Origin: Chaetoderma sp. LZ-2023a
Taxonomy: Eukaryota > Mollusca > Caudofoveata > Chaetodermatida > Chaetodermatidae
Assembly: GCA_034401795.1 (NCBI GenBank)
Contig: CM067373.1
Location: 38,923,669 to 38,987,668, forward strand
Length of the DNA: 64,000 nucleotides
Reading direction: 5' to 3'
Below, one piece after another: positions 61,600 through 64,000 of this stretch; the stretch's first letter is position 1; the number at the start of each line of letters is the position of its first letter. The notes under the pieces are model-generated. The model searched no databases. It saw only the letters and a list, made by a program, of their open reading frames with translations, and had not been told where the DNA came from. The position numbers were made by a program, and so were the translations under genes.

Positions 61600-62735
61600 A
61601 AATTAGCCTAGATGAGATGCATTAACCAAGAGAGCTTGAAATTAGTCTGGATGAGGTGCTAGCCAGCAGGGTTTGAAATTAGCCTGGATGAAGTACTAGC
61701 CAGCAGGCCCTGAAATTAGCCTGGATGAGGTACTAGGCAGCAGAGCTTGAAATTAGCCTGGATGAGATGCATTAACCAAGCGAGTTTGAAATGAATCTGT
61801 ATGAACAACTAGCCAGTAGGGCTTGAAATTAACCTGAATGAACCACTAGCCAGCAGAGCTTGAAATTAACCTGGATTGAACCACTATACAGCAAAGTTTG
61901 AAATGAACCTGGATGAACGATTAGCCAGCAAAGCTTCAAATTAACCTGGATGAACCACTAGCCAGCAGAACTTGAAATGAACCTGGATTAACCACTAGCC
62001 AGCAGAGCTTGAAAGAACCTGGATGAACCACTAGCCAGCAGAGCTTGAAATTAATCTGCTTGAACCACTAGCCAGCAGAGCTTGAAATAAACCTGGAAGA
62101 ACCACTAGCCAGCAAAGCTTGAAATGAACCTGGATGAACCACTAGCCTGCAGAACTTGAAATTAACCTGGATGACCCACTAGCCAGCAGAATATTATTAG
62201 TCACTAGCCAGTAGAGCTTGATATTAGGTCAGGATGAGGCACTAGCCAGTAGAGCTTTAAATTAACCTTGATAAGCCACTAGTCAGTGAGATTTGACATT
62301 AACCTGGATGAGCCACTAGTCAGCAGAGCTTGAAATTAACCTTGATGGAACACTAGTCAGCAGAGATTGAAATTAACCTTGATGGAAAACTAGCCGATAG
62401 AGCTTTAAATTAACCTTGATAATTTACTAGTCAGTGAGGCTTGACATTAACCTGGATGAGCCACTAGTCAGCAGAGCTTGAAATTAACCTTGATGGAACA
62501 CTAGTCAGCAGAGCTTGAAATTAACCTTGATGGAACACTAGTCAGCAGAGCTTGAAATTAACCTTGATGGAACATTAGCCAGTAGAGCTTTAAATTAACC
62601 TTGATAAGTCACTAGTCAGTGAGGCTTGACATTAACCTGATTGAATCACTAACCAGCAGAGCATCAAATTAACCTTGATGGACCACTAGGCGAGGCTTGA
62701 CATTAACTGGGATGGACCACTAACCAGCAGGACTT
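61600..62735. repeat. Minisatellite, about 38-40-bp unit
   Basis: About 28 imperfect units of CCACTAGCCAGCAGAGCTTG followed by AAATTAACCTGGATGAA, directly upstream (gene sense) of the TSP1 exon. Confidence 0.85.
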
Positions 62736-62770
62736 GTGACAAATTAATTCGGTTATGTCTTTTTGCTATA

Positions 62771-62796
62771 TACACATGCTCAAAATTTAAGCACCA
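62771..62796 (+). repeat. Solo terminal repeat of the Tc1-type family (relic)
   Basis: TACACATGCTCAAAATTTAA followed by GCACCA matches the 26-bp end of the Tc1 element at 51790-53448 with three or four differences, and is preceded by TA. No second end was found before 63172. Confidence 0.55.
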
Positions 62797-63171
62797 CGAA
62801 CTTCCTTCAGCCACATGGACAGGCCATCTTGTGCTACGAGAATACCAATAATATCTAATATGTTGTACGCATGCGCGAAGAGAGAGGACGTAGTTTTCAT
62901 TTCTCTGTAATAAGATAGTAAAAAACCCATTCTCATAAATATTTAGATCAGAATTATAGCTTATTTGTTATATACAATTGCTAACAGACCCAACAAACAG
63001 GAGAGTATGATCCAATTCACCAGGAAATAATAACGCACCAATTTTTGTGTAAACACATACAACAAAAATAGAATATGGCAGCAACTATGGTGATTACCAT
63101 GACGACGGTGTGGTAAACACAAACCTAGCTAGCATATGCATCACTTGTTAAATACTACTACTGGCAAGGAA
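62797..63171. other. No gene recognised
   Basis: AT-rich sequence between the Tc1 relic and DIRS copy 7; nothing identifiable. Confidence 0.4.
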
Positions 63172-64000
63172 TAAACGAAATCAAGGATTTCTTTTTTCAC
63201 GAGAGAGTTGATACTTACCTCCCTAATACTTTTGATATTGCTAAATATTGGCTTTCACTCAATAAACACTCAGATTAAAACAGTTAGGTGCCCCTACTGG
63301 GCAGGGAGTCAGAGCGTAGTCTGGCGGATGCCAGCCCCACCACCGCGCATGCGCAGACTAGCACTTCCTCTGACTAATTTATTGGCTGATACACATGCAA
63401 CTATTAAGAGCCTGAAGACCGAGCCTCTGTGGGGTGGAGAGGCCGGGTCCGTATCTAGGGAGGTAAGTATCAACTCTCTCATGAAAAAAGAAATCCTTGA
63501 TTTCGTTTATTTCACATCAAGAGTATACTTACCTCCCTAATACTTTTGATATTGCCAGAATTCGACAGTGAATTCGGCGGGAGGGAGGCGAGGTCAAAAG
63601 ACCAGCTCATCCCTATACGCTTTTCTGCGTTTAAGGCACTTAAACTTCTGAAACTGTATGAAAAAACAGTCAGGATTTGACTAACCATCGGATAACACCA
63701 CCGATGTATGAGAGATGACCGAATGTCATATGCGCTCCCCCCCCCCTTCCTGGGAGGAAGAGTCGAATGACCTCAATGTCCTATACGCTCTCTACGTACA
63801 AGTGCCATGTACTACAGGACAGAGACGAAAAAACTCCATTTTCGTATACTCTCAACAATGAACCACATAAATACACAAAACCATCATCATATTAATAACG
63901 GGTAACGTGACAAGACAAACAACAATGGACAACCCATACACAAGACTGACCTTGTTGAAATGGCTGCTGACATCCTCTTCCCATTGGTGAAGAACGATGC
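63172..64000 (-). mobile_element. DIRS copy 7, 3' end (continues past the window)
   Basis: Right terminus TTTCGTTTA at 63172 (flank TTCCTTGCC on the minus strand), right repeat to 63455, ICR 63456-63555 with junction 63509/63510, then the 3' UTR with the TTTTTTCATACAG-like acceptor. Sequence is close to copies 1, 2 and 6. The window ends before the recombinase stop codon. It lies upstream of the TSP1 exon in gene sense, on the same strand. Confidence 0.9.

Overview
The window is eukaryotic, specifically metazoan, DNA. It has consensus splice sites, no bacterial-type operons or ribosome binding sites, long introns, several minisatellites, and exons of an animal extracellular-matrix gene. Short dispersed motifs such as GGGAGGTAA and GACAGACAGACAG resemble those of marine molluscan genomes, so a mollusc is my best guess; that is an impression, not a proof.

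Two things dominate. The first is a family of DIRS-type tyrosine-recombinase retrotransposons with seven main copies. Copy 1 (51-7097, plus) and copy 6 (39122-46160, minus) look structurally complete. Copy 2 (7098-13309, plus; its 5' part lies left of the window) is complete at its 3' end but has frameshifts in gag. Copies 3 (20456-24441), 4 (24442-30060) and 5 (31773-36838), all minus, are decayed. Copy 7 (63172 to the window end, minus) enters from the right. Complete copies carry a spliced gag gene, an RT-RNase H ORF, an overlapping tyrosine recombinase ORF, inverted terminal repeats, and a 100-bp internal complementary region that is the exact reverse complement of the element's two outer ends joined together. 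Copy 1 sits inside copy 2: bases 1-50 and 7098 onward match an uninterrupted stretch of copy 6, with nothing lost or duplicated at the junction.

The second is a host gene on the minus strand that I identify as papilin-like. Its exons, in transcription order, are a thrombospondin type-1 repeat (61362-61569), a papilin cassette (60703-60781) and three Kunitz domains (56999-57190, 46901-47140, 18120-18404). All exon phases join correctly (0, then 1, 1, 1). The last intron seen, 18405-46900, is about 28.5 kb and consists largely of DIRS copies 3-6, all on the same strand as the gene. The intron 47141-56998 holds a 46-bp minisatellite of about 4.3 kb, split by a Tc1-like DNA transposon.

Other content: a 1.4-kb non-autonomous hAT element with exact 8-bp target duplications (14849-16276), a LINE RNase H fragment (about 18840-19400), several hairpin (MITE-like) repeats, degenerate tandem repeats with 170-300 bp units, and at least eight minisatellites. 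I see no rRNA, tRNA, CRISPR array or bacterial system. I found no wholly new system. The most informative observations are the base-exact nested DIRS insertion, the conserved 17-codon gag leader exon with its roughly 762-nt intron, and the papilin-like gene swollen by same-strand retroelements that carry strong splice sites.
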